This document shows positions 45,887 through 54,240 of a stretch of 64,000 bases of DNA, piece after piece (within the stretch, counting starts at the first letter, position 1; every line of letters begins with the position of its first letter). Location: positions 1,302,001 through 1,366,000 of the forward strand of contig NZ_CP014224.1 of the NCBI RefSeq assembly GCF_001697185.1, in the 5' to 3' direction. The notes beneath the pieces are model-generated. The model did no database searches, had not been told where the DNA came from, and worked only from the letters and a program-made list of their open reading frames with translations. The stretch is from Wenyingzhuangia fucanilytica. GTDB taxonomy: Bacteria > Bacteroidota > Bacteroidia > Flavobacteriales > Flavobacteriaceae. Made by a program: the position numbers and the translations under genes.

Positions 45887-46099
45887 ATGTCATTCCAAAC
45901 ATACATCAAAAACATAGAAGATAAAACAGGTAAAACCGCAGAAGATTTTCAAACATTAGCAGAACAAAAAGGCTTTACCAGGAATGGAGAATTAGTTGTA
46001 AAGGCTACCGAAGTGACCAATTGGTTGAAAGAAGACTTTCAGTTAGGCCATGGTCATGCAATGGCTATGTATGCCTATATAAAAGGGAAAAGAGAATAA
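45887..46099 (+). CDS. DUF4287 small protein
   Basis: 70 residues: KTGKTAEDFQTLAEQKGF, VTNWLKEDFQLGHGHAMAMY is the DUF4287 signature. It is a helical single-domain protein in the same operon, two bases after DoxX. Function unknown. Confidence 0.85.
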   Translation: MSFQTYIKNIEDKTGKTAEDFQTLAEQKGFTRNGELVVKATEVTNWLKEDFQLGHGHAMAMYAYIKGKRE

Positions 46100-46125
46100 A
46101 CTACCATCCTTAAAATTATAATTAA

Positions 46126-46761
46126 ATGAACAAGTTAACTGTCACAAAAATAAGTGCTATCGGATTTGTTGTCCTATTAGTCATTTTACATTTCATAAAC
46201 ACATCAGTAAATCCAATATGGCAACCCATTAGCGAATATGCATTAGGAAATACAGGTTGGTTAATGCAGATTGTATTCTTTTTACTTGGTATAAGTTTTT
46301 TAACCTTAGGCTTATATCTAATTAAATACTTACCCAAAATAGGTTCTAAAATTGGAGGAGTGTTGTTAGTAATAGCATCTCTTGGTAATTTCTTAGCAGG
46401 CATTTTTAATACTGATCCTGTAGATACTTTACCCGAGTACATGACTATGAGTGGCCAAATTCATAACGCAGCAGCAGGACTATTAGGTTTTATGATTTTG
46501 GCTACGGTGTTTATTACTTATCAATTTAGAAAACAGGAACAGCTTAAACCATTTAGAAAAAATATGTTTGTATTTACTATAATTCTTTGGGGTTTAGAGG
46601 TTGCTTTAATAATTGTCATGGGTGTTTATTTGAGTGAAACGGATGGTATGATTACACCAGAGACTCCTATTGGTTGGCTTGGTAGAATCGTTATCGTATT
46701 TTGTGCTATTTGGGTTTGGAGTTGTGCTCATTATCTCCAAAAATCTAATTTCAAAAATTAG
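46126..46761 (+). CDS. DUF998 membrane protein
   Basis: 211 residues with about six hydrophobic segments. PISEYALGNTGWLMQ and FNTDPVDTLPEYMT, then QIHNAAAGLLGF, are DUF998 blocks, with the conserved Ser/Asp/His positions facing the membrane. Same strand and spacing as the operon. Function unknown. Confidence 0.82.
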   Translation: MNKLTVTKISAIGFVVLLVILHFINTSVNPIWQPISEYALGNTGWLMQIVFFLLGISFLTLGLYLIKYLPKIGSKIGGVLLVIASLGNFLAGIFNTDPVDTLPEYMTMSGQIHNAAAGLLGFMILATVFITYQFRKQEQLKPFRKNMFVFTIILWGLEVALIIVMGVYLSETDGMITPETPIGWLGRIVIVFCAIWVWSCAHYLQKSNFKN

Positions 46762-46766
46762 CTCAT

Positions 46767-47129
46767 ATGAATATCATCAATCAATTCATAAAAGATAAAA
46801 TTAAGGAAGAGCATCAACCTATTTTTTTAAAGTTTAGGAGCTTGATTAAAGCAAAATTCCCAACACTAAAAGAAGAAATGCGAGGAGGAACCGAAAAATA
46901 TTATGGTGTCCCAGTTTATAGACACAATAGAATTATCATCTCCGTGAGCCCTACCCTAAAAGGAATTACCTTTTCTTTTACGGATGGTAAACAGTTTGAA
47001 GACAAGTATAAACTACTTGAAGGAGTCGGAAAAAAATCATTAAATTTAAGATTGAGTGACCCCAAAGATTATAAAGATGAAATACTTGAGTATTATATTT
47101 TACAAGCGATTGAATTAGATAACAAATAA
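46767..47129 (+). CDS. DUF1801 (YdhG-like) protein, first copy
   Basis: 120 residues, small alpha/beta protein. GGTEKYYGVPVYRHNRIIISVSP and SLNLRLSDPKDYK fit the DUF1801 family. Only 5 bases after DUF998. A diverged paralogue is encoded at 52927. Function unknown. Confidence 0.75.
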   Translation: MNIINQFIKDKIKEEHQPIFLKFRSLIKAKFPTLKEEMRGGTEKYYGVPVYRHNRIIISVSPTLKGITFSFTDGKQFEDKYKLLEGVGKKSLNLRLSDPKDYKDEILEYYILQAIELDNK

Positions 47130-47138
47130 AGATGTGTA

Positions 47139-47507
47139 ATGAAAACAACCATTCTAAGAATAGTTCCTAACATTTATTCCAATGATGTGGAAGCAAGCAA
47201 AAAGTTTTATACTCAGTTTTTAGAGATGAAATTGGTGATGGATATGGAATGGGTTTTAACTTTTGCATCCAAAGAAAACCCAAAGGCTCAAATCACAATT
47301 ATTCAAAATACGGAGAACAAACCACTGGATAATAAAGCCATTTTTCTATCCATAGAAGTGGTGAATATTGACCAATGGTATGAACGAGCAAAAACACAAG
47401 ATATTGAAATAGTTTACCCAATAACAACCGAATCTTGGGGTGTAAAACGATTTTTTGTCAAAGATCCCAACGGAGCAACAATCAATTTATTGTCACATTG
47501 TGTTTAG
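47139..47507 (+). CDS. VOC/glyoxalase-like protein
   Basis: 122 residues. Vicinal oxygen chelate fold: IVPNIYSNDVEASKKFYTQF at the N-terminus and SWGVKRFFVKDPNGATINLL at the C-terminus. The usual metal ligands (His at the start, Glu near the end) are not all seen, which suits non-enzymatic bleomycin-resistance-type binding proteins. Last gene of the ArsR-led set. Confidence 0.82.
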   Translation: MKTTILRIVPNIYSNDVEASKKFYTQFLEMKLVMDMEWVLTFASKENPKAQITIIQNTENKPLDNKAIFLSIEVVNIDQWYERAKTQDIEIVYPITTESWGVKRFFVKDPNGATINLLSHCV

Positions 47508-47590
47508 TTTTTTTTAAATAAAAAAAGACTGTCAAAGGGTTGTCACAATTCCTAGTTTTCTTTGTTGTATAAAATTATAATTGTTATAAA

Positions 47591-47830
47591 ATGATAGAAG
47601 TATATAAAACTAATATCTTAAAAAAGAAACAAGCTAGGAGAATAAAGAAACAAATAAAAAATAGGTTTCCTAATTACTGTATTGATTTTGATCTTGAAGA
47701 TTGTGATCATATTTTAAGAATCGAAAATTTTAACGATATATTAGACAATGATGTTATTATTAATATGGTTCAAAAACAAGGTTTTAATATTGAAATTCTA
47801 ACAGATGAAATTTCTATAGTAAACATTTAA
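47591..47830 (+). CDS. Small FDLEDCD-family protein, first copy
   Basis: 79 residues. VYKTNILKKKQ..., FPNYCIDFDLEDCDHILRIENF is shared with a second gene at 50935. The fold looks like a small beta-alpha-beta (HMA-like) domain, but the CxxC metal motif is absent. It precedes the WYL regulator by 12 bases. Function unknown. Confidence 0.65.
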   Translation: MIEVYKTNILKKKQARRIKKQIKNRFPNYCIDFDLEDCDHILRIENFNDILDNDVIINMVQKQGFNIEILTDEISIVNI

Positions 47831-47842
47831 AATACTATTGTG

Positions 47843-48910
47843 ATGGCATATACAGATAACATTTCAAGACTTTCACGGTTAACGGCAATTCATTTAAAAT
47901 TACAGTCTAATTTATATGTGACAGTAGAACAATTGTCGGAGCAATTCAATATTAGCAAAAGAACTGTTTATAGAGATTTACACGCTTTAGAGCAAGCCAA
48001 TGTTCCTATTGTGGCTGTGGAGGGAAAAGGTTATACTTTAATGGACGGGTATAAAATTCCACCTGTAATGTTTACAGAAACTGAAGCAAATGCACTCATT
48101 TTTGCACAAAAGATAATGGCAAAAACCAAAGATGAATCTTTGATAAATGAATTTAATAATGCCATAGATAAAGTAAAAGCAGTATTACGAAGTGAAGAAA
48201 AATCAAAAGCTGATTTTTTAGCGAATAGAACATTTATAGGAAAGAATTGGCAAAATGAAAAAACAAGTAATTTTCTTTCTGTAGTACAACGTGCTTTAAC
48301 AAATTTTAATGTATTAAAAATAGCCTATAAAAAAGAATCTGACTTAGAACCAATTCTAAGAGAAATAGAACCTTTTGCTATTTACCATAGTTCTTCAGAA
48401 GATTGGATTATAGTAGCTTGGTGCAGGTTGAGAAATGAATTTAGAAATTTTAGAATAGACAGGATAAAAACCATCGTTAATTTACCCGAAAAATTCGTTC
48501 CACACCAAATGACAATGGAAGAATATGGTGAAATCCAGCGGAAAAAATATTTAGAAGGAAATAGTTTACATTATAAAAATATAAAAACAACCAAAATGAT
48601 AACCGTAAAAGTAACGTACACTGTAAAACCTGATTTTGTTCAGAAGAACCAAGAAAACATTAACTTGTTTATGACTGATTTCAAAAAAATGGACACTAAT
48701 GAATTCCGCTACGGTTCCTATGTGTGTGGAGACGGCAAAACATTTGTTCACCTATCTCATTACAAAAATGAGAACATTCAAAAAAAAATGCTTCAGGTGC
48801 CTTCATTTTTGTCTTTTCAGAAACAAAGAGATGAAAGTGGTTTAGAAGACTTGCCAGAAATTGAAGTAATGGAAGTAGTTGCTTCTTCACATGATATTTT
48901 TAAGTTTTAA
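47843..48910 (+). CDS. WYL-domain regulator fused to an ABM-like domain
   Basis: 355 residues. An N-terminal HTH_11 (about 8-60: TVEQLSEQFNISKRTVYRDL) and WYL effector domain (about 140-245: IEPFAIYHSSSEDWIIVAWCR, RNFRIDRIKTI) are followed by about 103 C-terminal residues (ITVKVTYTVKPDFVQKNQEN...) almost identical to the stand-alone protein at 59870-60184. ATG 48596 is in frame at the junction, so the tail may also be made alone. The DNA identity extends upstream of that ATG (see findings). The first 250 residues are an ordinary YafY-type repressor. Confidence 0.85.
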   Translation: MAYTDNISRLSRLTAIHLKLQSNLYVTVEQLSEQFNISKRTVYRDLHALEQANVPIVAVEGKGYTLMDGYKIPPVMFTETEANALIFAQKIMAKTKDESLINEFNNAIDKVKAVLRSEEKSKADFLANRTFIGKNWQNEKTSNFLSVVQRALTNFNVLKIAYKKESDLEPILREIEPFAIYHSSSEDWIIVAWCRLRNEFRNFRIDRIKTIVNLPEKFVPHQMTMEEYGEIQRKKYLEGNSLHYKNIKTTKMITVKVTYTVKPDFVQKNQENINLFMTDFKKMDTNEFRYGSYVCGDGKTFVHLSHYKNENIQKKMLQVPSFLSFQKQRDESGLEDLPEIEVMEVVASSHDIFKF

Positions 48911-48996
48911 AACCTATATATAAAAAGGAATGTTTACCTACTCCAATTTTAAGATTATTGAATCTCAATATTTTGTATTTTTAAACCAAAAAAATA

Positions 48997-49590
48997 ATGA
49001 CAGATTCCTTTTTTGAAAGTATTTATAACTATCCAAGTATTAAAAAAGAGGACTATAAAGCTATTATGTCCGCCCACACCAAAGTTGAGTTTGTAAAAAA
49101 TGAAATCATACTTAATGAAGGCAAAATAAGTAATGAATATTTTTTGATAAAAAAAGGTTTGTTTCGTTCATTTGTTATTGACTATAAAGGCAACGAGATT
49201 ACTACCGATTTTTTTAGTCCTAATGATATTTTAATTGAAGTAGCTTCTTTATTTCTTCGTACACCTTCTAATGAATCCATACAAGCATTAACAGACTGTG
49301 AAGTTTATAAAATTGAGTTCAATGATTTTCAAAAATTGTATAGCACTATAGAAGGCTTTACCGAATGGGGTCGCAGCTGGATGTCTCAGCAACTTTTTAT
49401 GGCAAAACATCGTGCTGTAAATATGCATACACAAAGTGCTTCTCAACGCTATTTAGAACTAATGATTCAGAACCCACAAATAATCAAAGAAGTACCCTTA
49501 AAATATATTGCGACTTATTTAGGGATTACCGATACGTCTTTAAGTAGGATAAGAAAAGAAGTATTGTCTCAATCAGAGAACTTGCCATAG
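48997..49590 (+). CDS. Crp/Fnr-family regulator
   Basis: 197 residues. A cyclic-nucleotide-binding-like beta roll (about 25-115, NEIILNEGKISNEYFLIKKG) and a C-terminal winged helix (PLKYIATYLGITDTSLSRIRKE) are present. No iron-sulphur cysteines. It precedes a VOC, NTF2-like and DUF1569 set on the same strand, which it may control. Confidence 0.85.
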   Translation: MTDSFFESIYNYPSIKKEDYKAIMSAHTKVEFVKNEIILNEGKISNEYFLIKKGLFRSFVIDYKGNEITTDFFSPNDILIEVASLFLRTPSNESIQALTDCEVYKIEFNDFQKLYSTIEGFTEWGRSWMSQQLFMAKHRAVNMHTQSASQRYLELMIQNPQIIKEVPLKYIATYLGITDTSLSRIRKEVLSQSENLP

Positions 49591-49654
49591 GACAAGATTT
49601 TTTCGCTTTCCTTTTTTCATTTTTGTAATCATAACAATTAAATAAATAGATAAG

Positions 49655-50038
49655 ATGAAAAAATTTAATCCTGTAGTGTGGTTCGAAATTTATGTAAATG
49701 ACATAGATAGAGCTGTAAAGTTTTACCAAAATGTATTTCAAGTTACATTGGAAGATATGAGTGACCCAACAAATAAAAATGTTCAAATGAAATGTTTCCC
49801 TAGTGATATGGAAAATTACGGTGCAGCTGGAGCTTTAATGAAAATGGATGGGATAACACCTTCTACAAATGGTAGTCTTGTTTATTTTGGTTGTGAAGAT
49901 TGTAAAATTTTAGAAAATCGAGCAGCTGAAAATGGAGCTGAAATTATTCAAGCGAAAATGGGAATTGGAGAACACGGCTTTGTATCTATTGTTAAAGATA
50001 CTGAAGGGAATTCTATTGGGTTTCATTCATTGAACTAG
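49655..50038 (+). CDS. VOC/glyoxalase-like protein
   Basis: 127 residues. WFEIYVNDIDRAVKFYQNVF at the N-terminus, and GIGEHGFVSIVKDTEGNSIGFHS at the C-terminus with a glutamate-containing end. Of the PhnB/bleomycin-resistance type. First gene after the Crp/Fnr regulator. Confidence 0.82.
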   Translation: MKKFNPVVWFEIYVNDIDRAVKFYQNVFQVTLEDMSDPTNKNVQMKCFPSDMENYGAAGALMKMDGITPSTNGSLVYFGCEDCKILENRAAENGAEIIQAKMGIGEHGFVSIVKDTEGNSIGFHSLN

Positions 50039-50058
50039 GAAATAAAAATGATTTAAAA

Positions 50059-50436
50059 ATGACCAAAATAATATCAAGTCCCAATTGCGGTAATTCTCCC
50101 AAAATGGAATTTTTAAAACAATTTAATATTGCCTTTGTCGAAGGGAATGTTGCCTTTTTAACAGAAAATGTAACAGACGACATCGTTTGGAATATGATTG
50201 GCGACAAAAAATTAAAAGGAATAAAAGCGTTTACGGAAGAATTAGAAAAAATGCAATCTGTAAAAGCATCTGAATTGATATTAAATCAAATCCTATCCCA
50301 CGGTAAAGAAGGTGCAGCAAATGGGGTAATGACAATGGAAAATGGAAAACAGTATGCGTTTTCTGATTTTTATCTGTTTCAGAGTGCTAAAGGAGAGAAA
50401 TTAAAAGAAATAACATCATACTGCATAAAATTATAA
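50059..50436 (+). CDS. NTF2/SnoaL-like protein
   Basis: 125 residues. FLKQFNIAFVEGNVAFLTENVTDD, followed by VWNMIGDKKLKG and the beta sheet of the NTF2-like cone fold. Often binds small hydrophobic ligands or acts as a polyketide-type cyclase. The substrate is unknown. Confidence 0.78.
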   Translation: MTKIISSPNCGNSPKMEFLKQFNIAFVEGNVAFLTENVTDDIVWNMIGDKKLKGIKAFTEELEKMQSVKASELILNQILSHGKEGAANGVMTMENGKQYAFSDFYLFQSAKGEKLKEITSYCIKL

Positions 50437-50438
50437 AG

Positions 50439-50894
50439 ATGAAAACCATTTTTGACCCGAACATCAGACTACAGCTAATCAAACGAATTGAACAAATCAA
50501 TGCAGACAGTAAAGCGCAATGGGGTAAAATGAATGTTTACCAAATGATAAAACATTTGAATATTTGGAATCAATGGGTGCTAGGTATTGATAACAATATA
50601 CCTTATAAACAAGACTTTCTTGGTAAACTTATTGGAAAAATGGTCTTAAAGGCCAACACCAAAAACGACAAACCGATGGGTAAAGGTGCACCAGCAGGTT
50701 CAAACTTTACCATCAAAGAGAAAAGTGGAGATTTTGAGAAGCAAAAACAAAAATTGTTTGATTTAACTGAACATTACGGGTGCTATAACAACCTAGATTT
50801 TATTCACGGTTTTTTCGGTAGAATGACCAAAGAACAAATTGGAATTTTCGCTTATAAGCATTATGATCATCATTTAAGACAGTTTGGAGTTTGA
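50439..50894 (+). CDS. DUF1569 protein
   Basis: 151 residues. QWGKMNVYQMIKHLNIWNQW and FFGRMTKEQIGIFAYKHYDHHLRQFG are DUF1569 blocks, with His residues placed as in the DinB-like four-helix fold. It is likely a metal-binding helical protein. Function unknown. It starts two bases after the NTF2-like gene. Confidence 0.8.
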   Translation: MKTIFDPNIRLQLIKRIEQINADSKAQWGKMNVYQMIKHLNIWNQWVLGIDNNIPYKQDFLGKLIGKMVLKANTKNDKPMGKGAPAGSNFTIKEKSGDFEKQKQKLFDLTEHYGCYNNLDFIHGFFGRMTKEQIGIFAYKHYDHHLRQFGV

Positions 50895-50934
50895 CTTACA
50901 TTCATTGTATAGAAGTATAAATCTCTTGAAGAAA

Positions 50935-51186
50935 ATGAAAGTGAATCCCCAGATTAATACTACCTCTGCCACTGTCGAGATTTTCAAAACCAATGTCACG
51001 CATAATCAGTTAGCCAACAAAATAGTAGCTGATTTCAAGCAATTATATCCTGAGTATCACATCAATTTTGATTTAGAGGATTGTGATAAAGTACTTCGTA
51101 TAGAAAGTTATACAGGTATTGATATTTTAGGCATTCTCAACTATGGCAGTTTAAACAATTTAGAAATAAATCTTATTGACTATTAG
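50935..51186 (+). CDS. Small FDLEDCD-family protein, second copy
   Basis: 83 residues from ATG 50935; an in-frame TTG further upstream lies in the end of the previous gene. VEIFKTNVTHNQLA and YHINFDLEDCDKVLRIESY match the 47591 protein through most of the length. Function unknown. Confidence 0.65.
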   Translation: MKVNPQINTTSATVEIFKTNVTHNQLANKIVADFKQLYPEYHINFDLEDCDKVLRIESYTGIDILGILNYGSLNNLEINLIDY

Positions 51187-51190
51187 ATGC

Positions 51191-51613
51191 TTAAAATTTT
51201 ATTTCAGAGCTTGGTAGCAAACGTGAATCTTCAAGTGCAGCAGTTCTATGACCAGCATTTTTTAGATAATCTTCACTTTGAGCAAATTCCATAAATTTTA
51301 GTACCGATTGATGTTTAACCAATAATATTGCATCCCATTTTTCAGTTTCAGGTCCTATTAAAAAATCTTTTCCCTTTCCATAATATACAATTTCACTACC
51401 TGCTTTTAGAAATTGTGATTTTGTGGTATCGAGATATAGCTGATAGGCTTCTTCTCCACTAATTTCTTGTTTGGGTCTTAGATGTTTTAAATCTGTATAA
51501 TCAGCTATTTCTTTAAATTTTAATAGATTTAACATTACTATTTCTCCCCTGTCCTTAAAGTTTTGATAAAATTGTTTACCACTATTGGTTGTGGCTTCTA
51601 AATATTTTTCCAT
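51191..51613 (-). CDS. DUF1330-like protein
   Basis: 140 residues of the ferredoxin-like alpha/beta dimer type: EIVMLNLLKFKEIADY, ISGEEAYQLYLDTTK, AILLVKHQSVLKFMEFAQSE. It is the only minus-strand gene in the cargo, divergent from the second ArsR gene, so the two promoters share 130 bases. Function unknown. Confidence 0.75.
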   Translation of the reverse strand: MEKYLEATTNSGKQFYQNFKDRGEIVMLNLLKFKEIADYTDLKHLRPKQEISGEEAYQLYLDTTKSQFLKAGSEIVYYGKGKDFLIGPETEKWDAILLVKHQSVLKFMEFAQSEDYLKNAGHRTAALEDSRLLPSSEIKF

Positions 51614-51701
51614 TACAAATTATTTAATCTAACCATTCATTTACAGTTGTCTAATTTAAAATAATACACTTTTTTTATCGTATTTTTCTTAAAAAAATTG
51701 C

Positions 51702-51744
51702 GCAATTAAATAACTGCACTTATATTTGCAGTCAAATAACTGCG
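51702..51744. promoter_or_regulatory. Paired operator and -7 box before the second ArsR gene
   Basis: GCAATTAAATAACTGCA (51702-51718) and GCAGTCAAATAACTGCG (51728-51744), 26 bases apart, flank TATATTTG (51721-51728). The second copy contains the inverted arms GCAGT-N6-ACTGC. Same layout as at 44131. Confidence 0.65.
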
Positions 51745-51746
51745 TA

Positions 51747-52073
51747 ATGAAATTAAGGAGAGATGTATTTCAAGCTATAGCCGACCCAACACGAAGAACC
51801 ATTATCACGTTGGTTGCGGCAAGTGCAATGACACCGAGTGCTATTGCCGAAAACTTTGATTATTCCAGACAAACCATTTCCAAACACATTCAAATTCTTA
51901 CCGAATGTGAATTGTTGAAACAGGAACAAAAGGGAAGGGAAATCTATTATCAACTAAATCCTGATGGGATGAAGGAAATAGCTGAGTTTATAGAACCGTT
52001 TAGAAAATTATGGGATGAACGATTTAATTCATTGGAAGCTGTTATGAAGAAACATCAATCAAATATTAAATAG
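51747..52073 (+). CDS. ArsR-type winged-helix repressor (second copy)
   Basis: 108 residues from ATG 51747. [20 protein letters not shown] and [20 protein letters not shown] show it is a paralogue of the 44176 repressor. It heads a second set: SRPBCC, DoxX-like, DUF1801, YdeI-like. The operator is similar in design to that of the first copy but with GC at the ends, so the two repressors may read distinct sites. Confidence 0.9.
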   Translation: MKLRRDVFQAIADPTRRTIITLVAASAMTPSAIAENFDYSRQTISKHIQILTECELLKQEQKGREIYYQLNPDGMKEIAEFIEPFRKLWDERFNSLEAVMKKHQSNIK

Positions 52074-52076
52074 ACA

Positions 52077-52535
52077 ATGGAGCAAAAAACTAAAATCAAT
52101 GCCCTAGAAGGTAAGCAAGAGCTAACTATCACGAGAGAATTTGACCTTCCTGTTGAACTTGTTTACAAAGCCTATACCGAAGCAGAATTTGTAGCAGAAT
52201 GGATGGGAACCAACGTACTAAAACTGGAAAACAAAAATCACGGAAGTTATGCATTTGAAACCTCACACGAAGGAAACGTAATGTTTAAGGCAAACGGAAC
52301 AATTCACAAAATCGTACCAAATCAAGAGATAGTAAGAACTTTTGAAATGGAAAATATGTCGATAGGCGTACAATTGGAGTTCTTGAATTTTGAAAAAGTT
52401 ACAGAAGACAAAAGCATGTTAACCATTCAGATTATATACAAATCAGAAAAACACCGTGCTGAGCAATTAAAACTACCTTTTGCTTATGGTTTAAATATGG
52501 CTCACGATAAATTAGAGGTAATATTTACAAATTAA
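52077..52535 (+). CDS. SRPBCC/AHSA1-domain protein (second set)
   Basis: 152 residues: ITREFDLPVELVYKAYTEAEFVAEWMG is the AHSA1 start. Three bases after the ArsR stop. Binds a hydrophobic ligand by fold; the ligand is unknown. Confidence 0.85.
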   Translation: MEQKTKINALEGKQELTITREFDLPVELVYKAYTEAEFVAEWMGTNVLKLENKNHGSYAFETSHEGNVMFKANGTIHKIVPNQEIVRTFEMENMSIGVQLEFLNFEKVTEDKSMLTIQIIYKSEKHRAEQLKLPFAYGLNMAHDKLEVIFTN

Positions 52536-52546
52536 AAAAAGTCATA

Positions 52547-52924
52547 ATGAAAAAAAGAGACAAAATCATTTATTGGATAGCCACAGTTTGGCTTTCCTTA
52601 GGGATGTTATCAACAGGAATTGTACAATTGTTGCAATTAGAAGAAAATATTCAAAGTATGGAATTACTAGGTTATCCTATGTATTTGTTAAGTATTCTAG
52701 GTGTATGGAAAATTCTGGGAGTTATAACCATCTTAATTCCTAAATCCCCATTACTTAAAGAGTGGGCATACGCAGGATTTTTCTTTGTAATGTCAGGAGC
52801 TATTGTTTCACATTTAGCAGTTGGAGATGAAACGGTAACACTTTTTGGGCCTACCTTACTTTTGGTTCTTACAATTGTATCTTGGTATTTTAGACCAGCA
52901 AGCAGAAAATCAGAAAAACTATAA
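52547..52924 (+). CDS. DoxX-like membrane protein (second copy)
   Basis: 125 residues with four hydrophobic segments. LGYPMYLLSILGVWKILGVITILIPK and LKEWAYAGFFF align with the first copy at 45501. Operon with SRPBCC and DUF1801. Confidence 0.82.
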   Translation: MKKRDKIIYWIATVWLSLGMLSTGIVQLLQLEENIQSMELLGYPMYLLSILGVWKILGVITILIPKSPLLKEWAYAGFFFVMSGAIVSHLAVGDETVTLFGPTLLLVLTIVSWYFRPASRKSEKL

Positions 52925-52926
52925 AT

Positions 52927-53283
52927 ATGGCAGATTTAAAACCTAAAACAGTTGATGAGTTTATTGATATTTCACCACAAGAATCTCAAGAAGTAATGAT
53001 TAAGCTGAAAAAGCTAATTGAAGCTACTGAACCAAATGCAGAAAGTGGTATTAGTTGGAATGTGCCCATCTATAAATACAATGGCATTCTTGCTGGATTT
53101 TCCTTGGCTAAAAAACACGTAAGTTTTGGCATAGACTCATTAACAGAAGAAATGCGTAAAATATTGGAAGAAAAGGGATATAAAACAGGAAAAAAAACCA
53201 TTCAAATAAAATTTAACCAAGATATTCCTTCAGAAGAACTGATAAGCTTGGTAAAAGAGCAAGCTAAATTAAACGAAATTTAA
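52927..53283 (+). CDS. DUF1801 protein, second copy
   Basis: 118 residues. GISWNVPIYKYNGILAGFSL and KKHVSFGIDSL are DUF1801 blocks. Two bases after the DoxX-like gene and contiguous with the YdeI-like gene (stop TAA then ATG). Function unknown. Confidence 0.82.
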   Translation: MADLKPKTVDEFIDISPQESQEVMIKLKKLIEATEPNAESGISWNVPIYKYNGILAGFSLAKKHVSFGIDSLTEEMRKILEEKGYKTGKKTIQIKFNQDIPSEELISLVKEQAKLNEI

Positions 53284-53859
53284 ATGGAAAAAGTAGACCA
53301 ATACATCGAAAAGATAAAGAACTGGAAAGAAGAAACCATTCTATTGCGAGAAATCTGTTTAGAATGTGGTCTCGAAGAGGATTTTAAATGGATGCATCCT
53401 TGTTATACTTTTCAAGGTAAAAACATTGTACTTATTCACGGTTTTAAGGAGTATTGTGCCTTGTTATTTCATAAAGGAGCATTACTTAATGATGCTAACA
53501 ACCTTTTAATTCAACAAACCGAAAACGTGCAGTCAGCTCGTCAAATTCGATTTAGAAACAAACAGGAGATTGTTGACTTAAAAGTAGTTATAAAAACCTA
53601 TATATTTGAAGCCATAGAGGTGGAAAAAGCAGGATTGGAAGTAAAAATGAAAAAGACTTCTGAATATGAAATTCCTCAAGAACTTGAAGAAGCATTAAAA
53701 AGTAATCCCGAATTAGAGACAGCATTTTATGACCTAACCCTAGGGAGACAAAGAGGATATTTACTCTACTTCTCACAAGCCAAACAATCCAAAACACGAA
53801 TATCAAGAATTGAAAAAGCAAAACCGAAAATTTTTGAGGGAAAAGGATTAAATGATTGA
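53284..53859 (+). CDS. YdeI/OmpD-associated family protein
   Basis: 191 residues. An N-terminal DUF1801-like region (about 5-120: LREICLECGLEEDFKWMHPCYTF, VLIHGFKEYCALLFHKGALL) is followed by the C-terminal YdeI tail (PQELEEALKSNPELETAFYDL, RGYLLYFSQAKQSKTRISRIEK). Two decayed copies of this tail occur at 61832-61997 and 63284-63340. The family is associated with envelope stress in enterobacteria; the function here is unknown. Confidence 0.82.
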   Translation: MEKVDQYIEKIKNWKEETILLREICLECGLEEDFKWMHPCYTFQGKNIVLIHGFKEYCALLFHKGALLNDANNLLIQQTENVQSARQIRFRNKQEIVDLKVVIKTYIFEAIEVEKAGLEVKMKKTSEYEIPQELEEALKSNPELETAFYDLTLGRQRGYLLYFSQAKQSKTRISRIEKAKPKIFEGKGLND

Positions 53860-53883
53860 GAAGTATAAAACATCCAATTAGCT

Positions 53884-54087
53884 ATGGAAAACTATCCTAA
53901 AGACAAATTAATACAAGCCTCAACAGTTATTGAGTCACTACTACATAAATGTGAAAAGTCCAGGCTAAAACTTACGGATAGAACATCACAACATACTTTA
54001 CTAAAAAATAGAATTGAGGCTCTCAAAATTGCTTTAAAACTTATAGAAAGTGAGGTTGAAAACAAATTGATAGACAATGGGAAATAA
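53884..54087 (+). CDS. Small coiled-coil-like protein
   Basis: 67 residues: SLLHKCEKSRLKLTDRTSQ and LIESEVENKL are amphipathic helices. Unknown. Support: an open frame with its ATG 24 bases after the YdeI-like stop. Confidence 0.5.
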   Translation: MENYPKDKLIQASTVIESLLHKCEKSRLKLTDRTSQHTLLKNRIEALKIALKLIESEVENKLIDNGK

Positions 54088-54190
54088 AAAAGAACTGATC
54101 AATCAAATAGAATTTTTAAGAATCCCATTTACAATTATTATTTTAGTTCTTATAAGTAGAATAGCATCAATGATTTTATTCAATTGTTAG
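54077..54190 (+). CDS. Possible 37-residue membrane peptide
   Basis: ATG 54077 to TAG, overlapping the previous gene's end by 11 bases. One strongly hydrophobic segment (FTIIILVLISRIASMILF). Could be a small membrane protein or chance. Confidence 0.3.
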   Translation: MGNKKELINQIEFLRIPFTIIILVLISRIASMILFNC

Positions 54191-54240
54191 CTGCAAGCTG
54201 AAAATAGATCGTGCCAAACAACAAAATTAAAATCTGAACA

